Origin: Actinomyces dentalis DSM 19115
Lineage (GTDB): Bacteria > Actinomycetota > Actinomycetes > Actinomycetales > Actinomycetaceae
DNA: 64,000 bases
Assembly: GCF_000429225.1 (NCBI RefSeq)
Contig: NZ_AUBL01000010.1
Location: 22,279 to 86,278 of the forward strand
Direction: 5' to 3'
The position numbers and the translations under genes were made by a program. Every line of letters begins with the position of its first letter. The stretch's first letter is position 1. Below, piece after piece: positions 37,958 to 46,717 of this stretch. The notes beneath the pieces are model-generated. The model was not told where the DNA came from. It worked only from the letters and a program-made list of their open reading frames with translations, and made no database searches.

Positions 37958-38782
37958 GTGCGCGCCGCCCGGCCCCCCGTGGACGAGAACTCCAGGCCCG
38001 AGGAGCGCGAGAGCTTCAGGGCCGGCCTCGATCTCGACCGCGCATGGCGGGACCTGTGCCGGCTCCGCGATGACGGACTGCTGGAACCGGTCGACCTGGG
38101 CATGGGCGGCGAGGGCATCGGCTCCCCCGAGCAGTCGCGGGCCCTGGCCCGTGAGGTCCGGGGATTCCTCGGCGTCGGGGACGACCCCCTGGGGGCTATG
38201 GCGGATGTGGCCGCCGGGCTCGGGCTGTGGTGCCGTACGACGGCGGCCCGGATCGACGGCCTGTCCCTGACCCCACAGCCCGGGCTGGGTGTGGCCGTGA
38301 TCGGAGAGGCCCTGGAGCCGGGCCGGCGCCGCGCCGCCGCGGCCCATGAGATCGGGCATCACGTCGCCGGGGACGCCTACGAGGCCTCGGGCCACTATGC
38401 GGCCCCGCGCGAGGCGGAGGGGAGGATCGACGCCTTCGCCGCCGAGCTGCTTCTCCCCCGGGCCGTCGTGGAGCGGCTGCACAATCCCTCCAGGGACGAG
38501 CTCATCGCGATGGCGGCGAACTATCGCGTCTCCTGGTCGCTCCTGATCGCCACCGCCGAGCAAGCGGGCATCGATCTGAAACGGGCGGACGTGTACCTGA
38601 ATCCTGTCGACGACGACTTCTACCGGGTCGTGGGTGCCAGGCCGGAGGAGGACCTCCGAGCCCCCGGCCTGCCCCGCGCATGGATCATGGCCTGCGCCCG
38701 GGCCAGGGACGAGCGGCTGGTGACGCCCCGGCGCGCCTCGGAGCTGACACTCGGAGTGCTCTCGAGCGGTGCGCCCGAATGA
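37958..38782 (+). CDS. ImmA/IrrE-type metallopeptidase part of the split XRE-ImmA gene
   Basis: In frame with the HTH segment upstream but separated from it by TAG. From the GTG at 37958 it encodes 274 residues. The zinc-peptidase motif HEIGHH lies near residues 129-134 in RRRAAAAHEIGHHVAG. A downstream ARPRAEGRIDAFAAELLLPR-like region (EAEGRIDAFAAELLLPR here) supplies the third ligand as in the ImmA/IrrE family. Such proteins cleave repressors on stress signals or sit in mobile elements. No Shine-Dalgarno sequence precedes the GTG, so expression as a separate protein is doubtful and the gene may be a pseudogene. Confidence 0.65.
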   Translation: MRAARPPVDENSRPEERESFRAGLDLDRAWRDLCRLRDDGLLEPVDLGMGGEGIGSPEQSRALAREVRGFLGVGDDPLGAMADVAAGLGLWCRTTAARIDGLSLTPQPGLGVAVIGEALEPGRRRAAAAHEIGHHVAGDAYEASGHYAAPREAEGRIDAFAAELLLPRAVVERLHNPSRDELIAMAANYRVSWSLLIATAEQAGIDLKRADVYLNPVDDDFYRVVGARPEEDLRAPGLPRAWIMACARARDERLVTPRRASELTLGVLSSGAPE

Positions 38783-38830
38783 GTCGCGACGTGTTCGTGT
38801 GGAACGGGCGAGTCCCTTAGCGTCGGTGAC

Positions 38831-38941
38831 GAGATCGTCACTTAACCCGCGAGAACGTCTGCTAGAGGTACGTGCTCGCGGGTTAAGTGACGATCTCGCG
38901 GGTTAAGTGACGTGCTCGCGGGTTACCCGGCGATCTCGCGA
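38831..38941. repeat. 20-bp iterons with a 23-bp inverted copy
   Basis: Three head-to-tail 20-bp units begin with CTCGCGGGTTA: 38875-38894 (ending AGTGACGAT), 38895-38914 (ending AGTGACGTG) and 38915-38934 (ending CCCGGCGAT), followed by a truncated CTCGCG. A perfect 23-bp inverted copy of the first unit lies at 38831-38853, with a 21-nt loop before 38875. The block follows the ImmA gene. Possible roles are a terminator, a protein-binding iteron array or a scar of a mobile element. From 38783 to 39340 there is no gene. Confidence 0.7.
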
Positions 38942-39125
38942 GCAGCGGTGCACGGCCCCGGGCGTCGCCCCGGCGCCGTTCGTTCCGGCCACGAGTCCCA
39001 CACGTCCCACGCGTCTCACCAGACTCAGACCCCCGCATCCGCGGAGCCTGCGCAGCGCCTCCGCCTCCCGGATGACCGCCTCGTCTCAGATTCCCGTCCC
39101 CGCGGAGCCCGCCCGGGGCGAGAAA

Positions 39126-39247
39126 TGGCGCTCCGGGAGGATCGTTCCGCCCCGCACCCGATGATCGCTTCATGAGAACCGCAGAATCACGCGGAAATCT
39201 TTGAGCCTCTTTGAGGTGCCGACCCGAACGATCCTCCCAGAGCGCCA
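39126..39247. repeat. palindromic dispersed element, family 2, copy 1
   Basis: A 122-bp element with 22-bp terminal inverted repeats, 39126-39147 and 39226-39247, one mismatch. The end sequence includes TGGCGCTC and GGGAGGATCGTTC. A second copy of exactly 122 bp occurs inverted at 57212-57333, and the interiors align after reverse complementing (for example GATTTCCGC, TGATT, GCGGTT, GGTGCGGGGCG). No coding capacity. It lies between the convergent ImmA and trmH genes. Confidence 0.75.
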
Positions 39248-39340
39248 AAATCGGGACTCTCGGGACAACTGACCGCCTCGGCGCACCGCGAATACCGCCC
39301 CAGCGCACCGCGAGGTCCGGCACCCGGCCCAGCGCCCGGC

Positions 39341-40255
39341 TCAGCGCTGCGCCCGCACCGAGGCGTACAGGCACACGGCCGCGGCAGCGGCGACATTGAG
39401 GGACTCAGCGGCCCCGAGCACGGGGACGGAGACGACGGCCTCCGCGCGCTCCAGGGCCTCGGGGGCCAGTCCGCGGGCCTCGTTGCCGAACAGCCAGGCG
39501 CAGGGCCGGGCCAGGAGCTCATCGGCGTCGAACAGGCCGACCGGCCCGCTCCCGTCCGCGGCCAGGACCGCGAGCCCGGCGCCGTCGAGCGCCTCCAGGA
39601 CCTCCCCCAGACCCGCCCCCGTCAGCACAGGCAGGTGGAAGAGGCTGCCTGCTGTGGACCGTACCACCTTGGGGTTGGTGGCGTCGACGCTGCCGCGCAC
39701 GAGGACGACGGCGTCGGCCCCGGCGGCGTCGGCGGTCCGGATAATGGTGCCGGCGTTGCCGGGGTCCTGGGCCTCGGCGAGTACGGCGACGAGTCGGGCC
39801 CCGGCGAGCCGTTCCGCCAGGCCCTCCCCCGCCCCGGCGCCGTCCTCCTGCGGCTGCGGGCCCGCAGCCAGCGCCGTCGTCGCCACGACGGCGAGGACGC
39901 CCTGCGCGTCCGCGCTCATGGCGGCCATGACCCGCGGCGTGACCGTGTGCGTGTACAGGCCGGCCGCGCGGGCGCGGGCGAGGATGTCGGCGTGGCGGTC
40001 GGCGGCCTCGGGCGTGAGGTAGAGGTCGTGGACGTGCGCCGCGGCGTGGCGGACGGCCTCGCCCACCCCCCGCGGGCCCTCGACGAGGAACCGCTCGTAC
40101 TTGTCGCGCGCATGGCGCCGGGCGAGCCCGGCCACGCGCGCCACCCTCGCCGAGTCCGGGTTGTCCAGGATGTCGGGGCGGGGTGCGCGGGCGCCCTCGG
40201 GTCGGGGAAGGGCCACGCCGGGCCGCCAGGTGGTCGAATCGCGTCGGTTGCTCAC
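39341..40255 (-). CDS. TrmH/SpoU-family RNA 2'-O-methyltransferase
   Basis: A SAM-dependent 2'-O-ribose methyltransferase for tRNA or rRNA, 304 residues from the GTG at 40255. A substrate-binding N-terminal domain is followed by the knotted SPOUT domain. Motif 1 is LAEAQDPGNAGTIIRTADAAG, motif 2 ACAWLFGNEARGLAPEAL-like (AWLFGNEARGLAPEALERA), and motif 3 VPVLGAAESLNVAAAAAVCLY. An ATG at 40327 would give a longer, less natural N-terminus. In actinobacteria such a gene (often labelled tsnR or trmH) regularly follows rplT, and it does so here 111 bases downstream. Exact RNA target unknown. Confidence 0.9.
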   Translation of the reverse strand: MSNRRDSTTWRPGVALPRPEGARAPRPDILDNPDSARVARVAGLARRHARDKYERFLVEGPRGVGEAVRHAAAHVHDLYLTPEAADRHADILARARAAGLYTHTVTPRVMAAMSADAQGVLAVVATTALAAGPQPQEDGAGAGEGLAERLAGARLVAVLAEAQDPGNAGTIIRTADAAGADAVVLVRGSVDATNPKVVRSTAGSLFHLPVLTGAGLGEVLEALDGAGLAVLAADGSGPVGLFDADELLARPCAWLFGNEARGLAPEALERAEAVVSVPVLGAAESLNVAAAAAVCLYASVRAQR

Positions 40256-40366
40256 GGCCCCGAGCCTAGAGGACGCGACGGCGCCGCCCGTGCAGGCGGC
40301 GCCGTCGGACGGCGGGCGCCGGGCCATCGACCCGGCGAGTGACGCGTCGCGCGTCCGTCAGTCGCG

Positions 40367-40747
40367 TCAGGCCCTGGGGGCGTTGACGTCGGCGGGCAGG
40401 GCCTTCCTGGCGACCTCGACGAGGGCCGTGAAGGCGGTCGGCTCGTTGACGGCGAGCTCGGCGAGCATGCGCCGGTCGACCTCGACGCCGGCCAGGCCCA
40501 GGCCCTGGATGAACCGGTTGTAGGTCATGCCCTCGGCGCGGACGGCGGCGTTGATGCGCTGGATCCACAGGCGGCGGAAGTCGCGTTTGCGGGCGCGGCG
40601 GTCGCGGAAGGCGTAGACGCCGGAGTGGGTGACCTGCTCCTTGGCCTTGCGGTAGAGGCGGGAGCGCTGGCCGCGGTAGCCCGAGGCCTTCTCGAGAACA
40701 GAACGACGCTTCTTGTGGGCGTTGACAGCCCGCTTCACACGTGCCAT
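40367..40747 (-). CDS. rplT: ribosomal protein L20
   Basis: 126-residue large-subunit assembly protein. It opens [20 protein letters not shown] and has the typical [16 protein letters not shown] and [20 protein letters not shown] blocks, with a slightly longer acidic-to-neutral C-terminus. It lies 28 bases after rpmI in the infC-rpmI-rplT operon, where L20 is a known translational repressor in other bacteria. Confidence 0.98.
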   Translation of the reverse strand: MARVKRAVNAHKKRRSVLEKASGYRGQRSRLYRKAKEQVTHSGVYAFRDRRARKRDFRRLWIQRINAAVRAEGMTYNRFIQGLGLAGVEVDRRMLAELAVNEPTAFTALVEVARKALPADVNAPRA

Positions 40748-40775
40748 GTGATGACTCCTTGAGGTGGTGGACCGG

Positions 40776-40970
40776 TCAGCGACCGAGCAGCTTCTTGACC
40801 TGGCGCAGGTCGGATCCCGCGACCGGCTGGTCCCTGGACAGCTTGCGCTTGCGGCGCGAGGACTTGACCTCGAGCAGGTGGCGCTTGCCCGCCTGCTCGC
40901 GCATGAGCTTGCCGCTGCCGGTGACCCGGAAGCGCTTCTTGGCACCGGAGTGCGTCTTGTTCTTCGGCAT
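40776..40970 (-). CDS. rpmI: ribosomal protein L35
   Basis: 64-residue basic protein beginning [20 protein letters not shown], the canonical L35 start, and ending in KKLLGR. It lies between infC (101 bases upstream) and rplT (28 bases downstream). The upstream gap has no further gene. Confidence 0.98.
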   Translation of the reverse strand: MPKNKTHSGAKKRFRVTGSGKLMREQAGKRHLLEVKSSRRKRKLSRDQPVAGSDLRQVKKLLGR

Positions 40971-41071
40971 TTCTGGATTCCTCTTCTCGGCCGCCGGGCG
41001 GATGCCCGGGGCTGCGGACCCCACGCGGTCTGCCGGTGGGGCGGTGATGGCCGCGCCGCGCGGCCCTGGTC

Positions 41072-41707
41072 TTATGAGGCGTCGGCGGGGCGGGAGCCCC
41101 GGGAGCCCCTCCGGGCCCCCTTGGCCGCGTGCTTCTCGGCGCGGCGGTGGGCGCGCGCCTCCTCGCGGCGACGACGCTGATCGGACTTGACCTCGGCCTT
41201 CTTGCGCGTGGGAGCCAGGACCATGACCATGTTCCGGCCGTCCTGGCGGGGGTGGGACTCGATGTTCCCCAGATCCTCGGTCTCCTCGGCCACGCGCTGG
41301 AGCAGGCGGATGCCCAGCTCGGGGCGGGACTGCTCGCGCCCGCGGAAGCGGACGATGCACTTGACCTTGTCCCCGCCCTCGAGGAAGCGCTTGACGTGCC
41401 CCATCTTGGTGGCGTAGTCGTGCTCGTCGATCTTGGGGCGGAACTGGATCTCCTTGAGTTGCGTATTGGCCTGGTTGCGCCGGGCGTCACGCGCCTTCAT
41501 GGCCGACTCGTACTTGAACTTGCCGTAGTCCATGAGCTTGCACACGGGAGGACGTGCGTCGGGCGCGACCTCGACCAGATCGAGATCGGCCTCCTCCGCC
41601 AGTCGCAGCGCGTCCTCGACGCGGACGACGCCGACCTGCTCGCCGCTGGGACCGACGAGGCGCACCTCGGGGACGCGGATCCGTTCATTGATACGGGGCT
41701 CGCTGAT
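41072..41707 (-). CDS. infC: translation initiation factor IF-3, AUC start
   Basis: IF-3 keeps 30S subunits free and proofreads start codons. The first ~70 residues form the N-domain ([20 protein letters not shown] at 3-22), then a linker, then the C-domain ([20 protein letters not shown], and [18 protein letters not shown]). A basic tail ends the 211-residue protein. The conserved N-terminus [11 protein letters not shown] requires translation to begin at ATC, 41707-41705. An in-frame TGA lies three codons further upstream, no ATG/GTG/TTG lies between, and a GAGG sits seven bases before ATC. Rare start codons are the known basis of infC autoregulation. A GTG at 41665 would cut off conserved residues. 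Confidence 0.93.
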   Translation of the reverse strand: MSEPRINERIRVPEVRLVGPSGEQVGVVRVEDALRLAEEADLDLVEVAPDARPPVCKLMDYGKFKYESAMKARDARRNQANTQLKEIQFRPKIDEHDYATKMGHVKRFLEGGDKVKCIVRFRGREQSRPELGIRLLQRVAEETEDLGNIESHPRQDGRNMVMVLAPTRKKAEVKSDQRRRREEARAHRRAEKHAAKGARRGSRGSRPADAS

Positions 41708-41934
41708 GGTTGTTCCTCACTCCTGATGGTGACGATCACCGCGACGAAGAGGGCCCTCGCCGCGGAACGCGAGCGAAGGCCCTTCATGTGCCCCTGCGAG
41801 CACGGCCGCACTGGCGCCCAAGCGCCTGCGACCGCGAGGATCCACCTCGCATGACCCGGTCCCCGCGGGGGACCCAGGTGGGATTGCTCCGCTTGCGTGC
41901 CGGAGACGGACTCCGGCCGGTCAGGGAGACTGTA
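41708..41934 (-). promoter_or_regulatory. infC promoter and structured leader
   Basis: TACAGT on the minus strand (41934-41929), preceded by TGG, is a good extended -10 and predicts a ~215-nt leader. The leader holds several hairpins: 41900-41916 (CCGGAG/CTCCGG), 41858-41874 (GGTCCCC/GGGGACC), 41834-41850 (GCGAGG/CCTCGC) and a larger one near 41748-41784 whose arms end GAAGGGCC and GGCCCTC. The last, close to the AUC start, could be an attenuator. This leader explains the 303-base gap before the next gene; no ORF is convincing here. Confidence 0.45.
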
Positions 41935-42010
41935 CCAGGTCCGTCCCGATTCTCACAGGCCGACGACGGCGCCGTCCGGCCGACTCGCGCGGCCGCGGCC
42001 CGGGCACGTC

Positions 42011-44134
42011 CTAACCGTCCATGCACACGGAGGCGTTCGTCGTGTTCTGCACCAGGGTCGGGGAGGAGGGATTGCTGGTGCTCGTCACCGTGTAACGGCG
42101 GGAGGAGGCGTCCGAGGAGGAGAGGGTCACGGTGATCTCCCCCTCCAGCATCATGTGCAGCGACGCCGTCATGGCGGGCGTCGTGAAGGTGCGCCAGTCC
42201 TGGCAGAAGAGGTCGTAGTGCCCGTTGTCGCCGCTGCGCACCGGGCTCCCCTCGGCGATCCCGACGATCCTCGTCAGGAGCAGGCGGGCGTCGTCGGCCG
42301 TCAGCTCCTCGGCCGTCCCGCCCGGCTGGTAGGAGGGGCACGCGTAGGGCGAACTCAGTTCCTCGGAGGAGACGACGACGGTGCCCGCCGTCCCCTTCCA
42401 GCGCGCCCCGTCGGGGGTCGTCTCGCCCGGCCCCGCGATGGCGTCGAGGATGCCCGCGCGCGACGACGCCGAGAAGTACTGCCGGTCCATGGTCGAGTCC
42501 GCGACCGTCCAGCAGGCCTGGCGGATCCCGTCGAAGTTGGCGGCGGCCAGATCGTCGGAGAAGGCCTGCAGTCCGCTGACCGCCCCGCCCCCCGACGGCG
42601 GCGACACGGTGATGGGGGGCATACTGGCGCTCGGCGCGGGTGCGGGCGCCGTCGACGGCGCGGACGGAGATCCGGGCGCCGCGCCCGAGTCCGAGGCGCT
42701 GCGGCTGATCCCCGGCGCGCCCGATGCGGTCGAGGCCTCCCAGGTGAGGTCCCCCGACCCGCCGGCCCCCGCGCTCCCCGGGCGGCCGGGGGCGAGCAGG
42801 GTGGCCGTCGTCGCGCCGCCGTCGGTCTGCCGCCCGATGAGGAACCCGAAGCGCCCGGCTCTTTTGACGCGCCTGTGCGAGTTGATCGCGTCCGGCGCGC
42901 CCAGGTCCAGCTCCCAGAGGGGGCGGGCGTCCGCGGCCGCGTAGGCGTTGAGGCTGTCGGTGTCGAAGGTGAGGACGGCGTCGCCGACCGGGCCGAACTC
43001 GTCAATGCCCGGGAGGGGGACGTCGGGGGCGTCCACCCGGGTCACGGTCTCGGTGTTCGAGTCGCCCCGGTACCAGTCGTCGTCGCGCGACCGGATGCGG
43101 CCGGGGCCCTCGATCCCGGCCAGGGCCGTCTCCGGCGTCGGGATGTGCTCGAGCACCTCCTCCGGCCACGCCGAGATGGAGAGCTGACGGTTCTCGATCT
43201 GCGCGGCCGGGGCGAGGACCCGCAGGGAGCCGCCGCCGGCGTCGAACAGCTCGACCTTGTACTGGGCCTGCGGGCCGTTGTTGAAGAGGAATCCGAAGGT
43301 GAGCACGCCCTCGGTGGTGGCCATCGCCAGGTTGGCGCCGAATCCGCCGTCGGGCAGCTCGAAGCTCGACAGGGTGGCGCCGTCGGTCAGCGAGACGACC
43401 TCGTAGGAGGTCCGGCTCCCGGAGCGCCGGGCCACCGCCCAGGTGCTCCCCACCGAGGAGAGGTCCAGGATCAGATCGTCGCGGCGCCACAGCTCCTCGC
43501 CCGCGACGCTCCACGCGGCCACGCCCACCGGTACGGCGTTCCCGCCGAGGTTGCCGACGACGACGTCCTGCGCCTCGCCCGATCCGATCCCCATGAAGTC
43601 GGTGGTCTCGGGGATCTCGGCGACCGCGCCGTCGCGCATATCGATCAGGCCGACGTTGTCGCACACGACGTGGTTCTGCACGGTCATGGGCAGGCAGTAC
43701 TCGTCGCCGAAACCGAAGTCGCCCAGTATCAGCGGAGCCTCGACGCTCTCCGAGGCGCGGCGGTGGTCCTTGAGGTCGACGGTCCAGCGGGTCGAGCCGT
43801 CCCGCATGTCCACGGCCGTGAGGGTCGAGACGTAGGACCCGTACGAGAGGGCGAAGACCGCCGTCCCCCCGTCATCATCGACCCACGCCCGGACTCCCCC
43901 GTCGGAGGACACATCTTTTTCCGACAGCGCCCGCGCATCCCCCGCGTCGGTGTGAAGGGAGGCGCTCCAGGCGCCGAAGGCCCCCTCCTCGTAGCGCGGG
44001 TCGAGGCCCGCCGCCGCAGTCGCGCCGGGCGCGGATGTGGACTCGGCGGAGCCGGGGGACGGGCCGCAGCCGCTCAGAGCCGTCGCCAGCACGAGCACGA
44101 CGACGGCCAGGGCCTTGGGGAAGCGGGATGTCAT
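42011..44134 (-). CDS. secreted lipoprotein with beta-propeller-like domain
   Basis: A 707-residue surface lipoprotein. The signal peptide MTSRFPKALAVVVLVLATAL ends in the lipobox LSGC (Cys near residue 23). Residues ~60-440 contain repeated short strands of the PQQ/WD type (VDMRDGSTRWTVDLKD, GLIDMRDGAVAEIPE, NAYAAADARPLWELDLG). A Pro/Ser/Ala-rich linker (~500-545) is followed by a C-terminal domain (FDGIRQACWTVADSTMDRQY) with a two-Cys pattern. The family is unrecognised and the function unknown. The ATG at 44134 is chosen because the signal peptide starts there. It is monocistronic, between infC and sseB. Confidence 0.8.
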   Translation of the reverse strand: MTSRFPKALAVVVLVLATALSGCGPSPGSAESTSAPGATAAAGLDPRYEEGAFGAWSASLHTDAGDARALSEKDVSSDGGVRAWVDDDGGTAVFALSYGSYVSTLTAVDMRDGSTRWTVDLKDHRRASESVEAPLILGDFGFGDEYCLPMTVQNHVVCDNVGLIDMRDGAVAEIPETTDFMGIGSGEAQDVVVGNLGGNAVPVGVAAWSVAGEELWRRDDLILDLSSVGSTWAVARRSGSRTSYEVVSLTDGATLSSFELPDGGFGANLAMATTEGVLTFGFLFNNGPQAQYKVELFDAGGGSLRVLAPAAQIENRQLSISAWPEEVLEHIPTPETALAGIEGPGRIRSRDDDWYRGDSNTETVTRVDAPDVPLPGIDEFGPVGDAVLTFDTDSLNAYAAADARPLWELDLGAPDAINSHRRVKRAGRFGFLIGRQTDGGATTATLLAPGRPGSAGAGGSGDLTWEASTASGAPGISRSASDSGAAPGSPSAPSTAPAPAPSASMPPITVSPPSGGGAVSGLQAFSDDLAAANFDGIRQACWTVADSTMDRQYFSASSRAGILDAIAGPGETTPDGARWKGTAGTVVVSSEELSSPYACPSYQPGGTAEELTADDARLLLTRIVGIAEGSPVRSGDNGHYDLFCQDWRTFTTPAMTASLHMMLEGEITVTLSSSDASSRRYTVTSTSNPSSPTLVQNTTNASVCMDG

Positions 44135-44255
44135 GGCGGGCGGCCCCTGTGCGGAAGACGAGTAACGGCACTCACAGACTACCCCGGGGAGCCTCATAGC
44201 ACGCCCGGTTCCGCGAGCGCGGCTCAGGCTCGTCGCGGGACGCCCGCGGGGCGCC

Positions 44256-45167
44256 TCAGCCGGGCAGCGGGCACAGCTCGACGGCGTCGACGAGATCGGC
44301 CCAGGCCGGGTCGGCCATGGCGCGCCGGCAGGCCTCCATGGTCGCGGCGACGGCGGACGCGCCGCCGGAGACCTCGACGCGGATGAAGATCCGCAGCTCG
44401 ACGGCGGCGCCGGGCTCGAAGGCGACGCCGGCCACGCCCTCCACGGCGCCGAGCCGGGCGGCGATCTCCCGCTGGACCGGCTCGTTGCGCCAGGACGGCG
44501 CCCAGTCCCGCCCGTCGGCCAGGGCGACGACGGCGGGGCGCGGCAGGCGCAGGTCGCGGGTGCCGGGGTCGAGGATCCACAGCCGGTCGGTCTCCAGGAC
44601 GGCCAGCCGGGCGGCGCGGCGCGGGTCGACCGGCACCGGCCGCACGTCGGGGCGCCAGGCGGTCATGGCGGCCGCGCTGGTGAACACGGGCAGGGCGGTG
44701 CGCCCGTCGGGGAGGTCGACGGCGAGGGCGGCGGCGTCCCGGGCGGGGTCCTCGGCGCGGGTCCCGGACTCGGGCGCGCCCGCCCGGCCGGAATCGTCGG
44801 CCCGGCCGGCTGCGCCGCGGCCCGGGCGGGCGTGGGCGGCGACGGGGACGATGAGGCGGCCGGCCGTTAGCGCCGCCCAGAGGCGGTCGAGGCGGAGGTG
44901 GCGCTCCGACTCGGTGTCCTCCAGGGCGGCCGTGACCGCCGGGTCGGCGGAGCCGTCGTCGGAGGCGAAGGGCGTGGGGGCGGCCAGGAGCCGCTCCATC
45001 TTGGCCCGCGCCGCCAGGGCCGCCCGCACCTGGGCGTCGGTGGCGGCCAGGGGCAGGGGCTCGCGGCCGCCGGCTGCGCCCGCCTCACGACCGCCGGGCG
45101 CGCCCCCGCCCCCGGCCCCGGCCCGATCCCGCGCCGGGTGAGCGGGGTCGGCGGCGGATCCGCTCAC
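44256..45167 (-). CDS. SseB-family protein
   Basis: 303 residues with an SseB N-terminal domain: [20 protein letters not shown], then [23 protein letters not shown] and [28 protein letters not shown]-terminal domain ([26 protein letters not shown]) resembles the SseB C-terminal half. The function of actinobacterial SseB homologues is unknown. They routinely lie between priA and infC, as here. The start is GTG at 45167, overlapping the priA stop (GTGA). A Gly/Ala/Arg-rich segment fills residues ~8-35. Confidence 0.88.
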   Translation of the reverse strand: MSGSAADPAHPARDRAGAGGGGAPGGREAGAAGGREPLPLAATDAQVRAALAARAKMERLLAAPTPFASDDGSADPAVTAALEDTESERHLRLDRLWAALTAGRLIVPVAAHARPGRGAAGRADDSGRAGAPESGTRAEDPARDAAALAVDLPDGRTALPVFTSAAAMTAWRPDVRPVPVDPRRAARLAVLETDRLWILDPGTRDLRLPRPAVVALADGRDWAPSWRNEPVQREIAARLGAVEGVAGVAFEPGAAVELRIFIRVEVSGGASAVAATMEACRRAMADPAWADLVDAVELCPLPG

Positions 45168-45907
45168 GGGCGCACGTCCTCGACCCGGGCGCCGTCGGCG
45201 ACGGCCAGGGCCTGCTGGAGGGTGAAGTCGCCGTTGTACAGGGCCTTGCCGATAATGGCGGAGTCGACGCCCTGGGGGACCAGGGCGGCCAGGGCGGCGA
45301 TGTCCTCCAGGCCGGCGATACCCCCGGAGGCGACGACGGGGGCGGGGCTGAACGAGGCGACGGCGCGCAGCAGCTCGAGGTTGGGGCCCGTCAGGGTCCC
45401 GTCGCGTGTGACGTCGGTGACGACGTAGCGCGAGCAGCCCGCGGCGTTGAGGCGCTCCAGGGTCTCCCACAGGTTGCCGCCCTCCTTGGTCCAGCCGCGG
45501 GCGGCCAGCGTCGAGCCGCGCACGTCCAGGCCCACGGCGATGAGGCCGCCGTGGTCGGAGATGACGCGCTCGGTCCACTCGGGGTCCTCCAGGGCAGCGG
45601 TGCCGAGGTTGATGCGGGCGGCGCCGGCCTCCAAGGCCCGGGTCAGGGAGGCGTCGTCGCGGATGCCGCCGGACAGCTCGACCTTGACGCCGACCTCGCC
45701 GACGATGCGGGCGAGGAGCTCGGCGTTGGAGCCGCGGCCGAAGGCCGCGTCGAGGTCGACCAGGTGGATCCACCGGGCGCCGGCCTCGGCCCAGTGGCGG
45801 GCCGCGTCCAGGGGGTCGCCGTAGTCGGTCTCGGTTCCGGCCTGTCCCTTGAGCAGTCTGACGGCCTTGCCGTTGGCGACGTCAACGGCGGGCAGGAGCG
45901 TGAGCAT
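45164..45907 (-). CDS. priA: phosphoribosyl isomerase A (HisA/TrpF bifunctional)
   Basis: TIM-barrel isomerase acting in histidine synthesis (ProFAR) and, in actinobacteria that lack trpF, also in tryptophan synthesis (PRA). The 247 residues open [19 protein letters not shown] with the catalytic Asp (D9). [18 protein letters not shown] carries the second acid, and VVASGGIAG the phosphate loop. An Arg-containing GGIRDD segment is present. Whether TrpF activity exists here cannot be read from sequence alone. It lies 50 bases after hisH and overlaps sseB. Confidence 0.95.
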   Translation of the reverse strand: MLTLLPAVDVANGKAVRLLKGQAGTETDYGDPLDAARHWAEAGARWIHLVDLDAAFGRGSNAELLARIVGEVGVKVELSGGIRDDASLTRALEAGAARINLGTAALEDPEWTERVISDHGGLIAVGLDVRGSTLAARGWTKEGGNLWETLERLNAAGCSRYVVTDVTRDGTLTGPNLELLRAVASFSPAPVVASGGIAGLEDIAALAALVPQGVDSAIIGKALYNGDFTLQQALAVADGARVEDVRP

Positions 45908-45957
45908 GGCGGCGAGTCCTTCGGGTCGGCGGCGGGCGCCTGCGCGCCCGCGACGGG

Positions 45958-46605
45958 TCAGAGAGTGGTGAGCCAGTTGCGCAGGAGCCGGGCTCCGGCG
46001 TCGCCGGACTTCTCGGGGTGGAACTGGGTGGCGGTCAGGGCCCCGTTCTCGACGGCGGCCACGAAGTCCTCTCCGTGGGTGGCCCAGGTGGTCAGCGGCG
46101 GGCGGGAGGGTCCCGGGCCCAGGAGGACGGCGGGGTCCGTCTTGGCGGCGTAGGAGTGGACGAAGTAGAAGCGCTCGTCCTCCACGCCGTCGAACAGGAC
46201 GGTTCCGGCGGGCGGGCGCACGAGCGACCATCCCATGTGCGGGACGACCTCGGCCCGGAGCCGTTCAACGGTGCCGGGCCACTGCCCCAGGCCCTGCGAG
46301 CTCCGCCCGGGGCCGGCGTGCTCGGTCGAGGAGTCGAACATCACCTGCATCCCCACGCAGATCCCCAGCACGGGGCGTCCGCCCGCCAGTCGGCGGTCGA
46401 TGAGCCGGGGGGCGCCGACGGCGCGCAGCTGGTCCATGACGGAGGCGAAGGCGCCCACGCCGGGGACCACGAGGCCGTCGGCGCCGGCGACGTCGTCCGG
46501 GTCGGCGGTCAGTTCGACGTCCGCCCCCACGCGCTCCAGGGCGCGCACGGCGGATCGCACATTACCGCTGCCGTAGGACAGGACGACGACCCGGGGCTGG
46601 CTCAT
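45958..46605 (-). CDS. hisH: imidazole glycerol phosphate synthase, glutaminase subunit
   Basis: Class I glutamine amidotransferase supplying ammonia to HisF. The nucleophile Cys83 sits in [13 protein letters not shown]. The oxyanion region is [12 protein letters not shown], and the His-Glu pair is in [14 protein letters not shown] near residue 195. 215 residues is typical. hisF is not in the window. hisH starts the downstream half of the his cluster, which is separated from hisC-hisB by the inserted deacetylase gene on the other strand. Confidence 0.96.
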   Translation of the reverse strand: MSQPRVVVLSYGSGNVRSAVRALERVGADVELTADPDDVAGADGLVVPGVGAFASVMDQLRAVGAPRLIDRRLAGGRPVLGICVGMQVMFDSSTEHAGPGRSSQGLGQWPGTVERLRAEVVPHMGWSLVRPPAGTVLFDGVEDERFYFVHSYAAKTDPAVLLGPGPSRPPLTTWATHGEDFVAAVENGALTATQFHPEKSGDAGARLLRNWLTTL

Positions 46606-46717
46606 GCGCCCACCCTACCGGGCGCGGGGCCCGCGGCGCCCGGCGGGGCGGGCCCCCCGGGGCGCCGGGCCCCGGCGCCGTGCGCCCCGGCGGGCGGGAG
46701 GTGGCAGGATCGGCCCC

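Noticed and set aside
19702-39340. Prophage or integrative element with integrase
   Set aside because: No integrase, recombinase, terminase or structural gene is visible, only accessory transporters, regulators and repeats.
41072-41665. GTG at 41665 as the infC start
   Set aside because: It would remove the conserved [12 protein letters not shown] segment. That segment is in frame from ATC at 41707 with a ribosome site.
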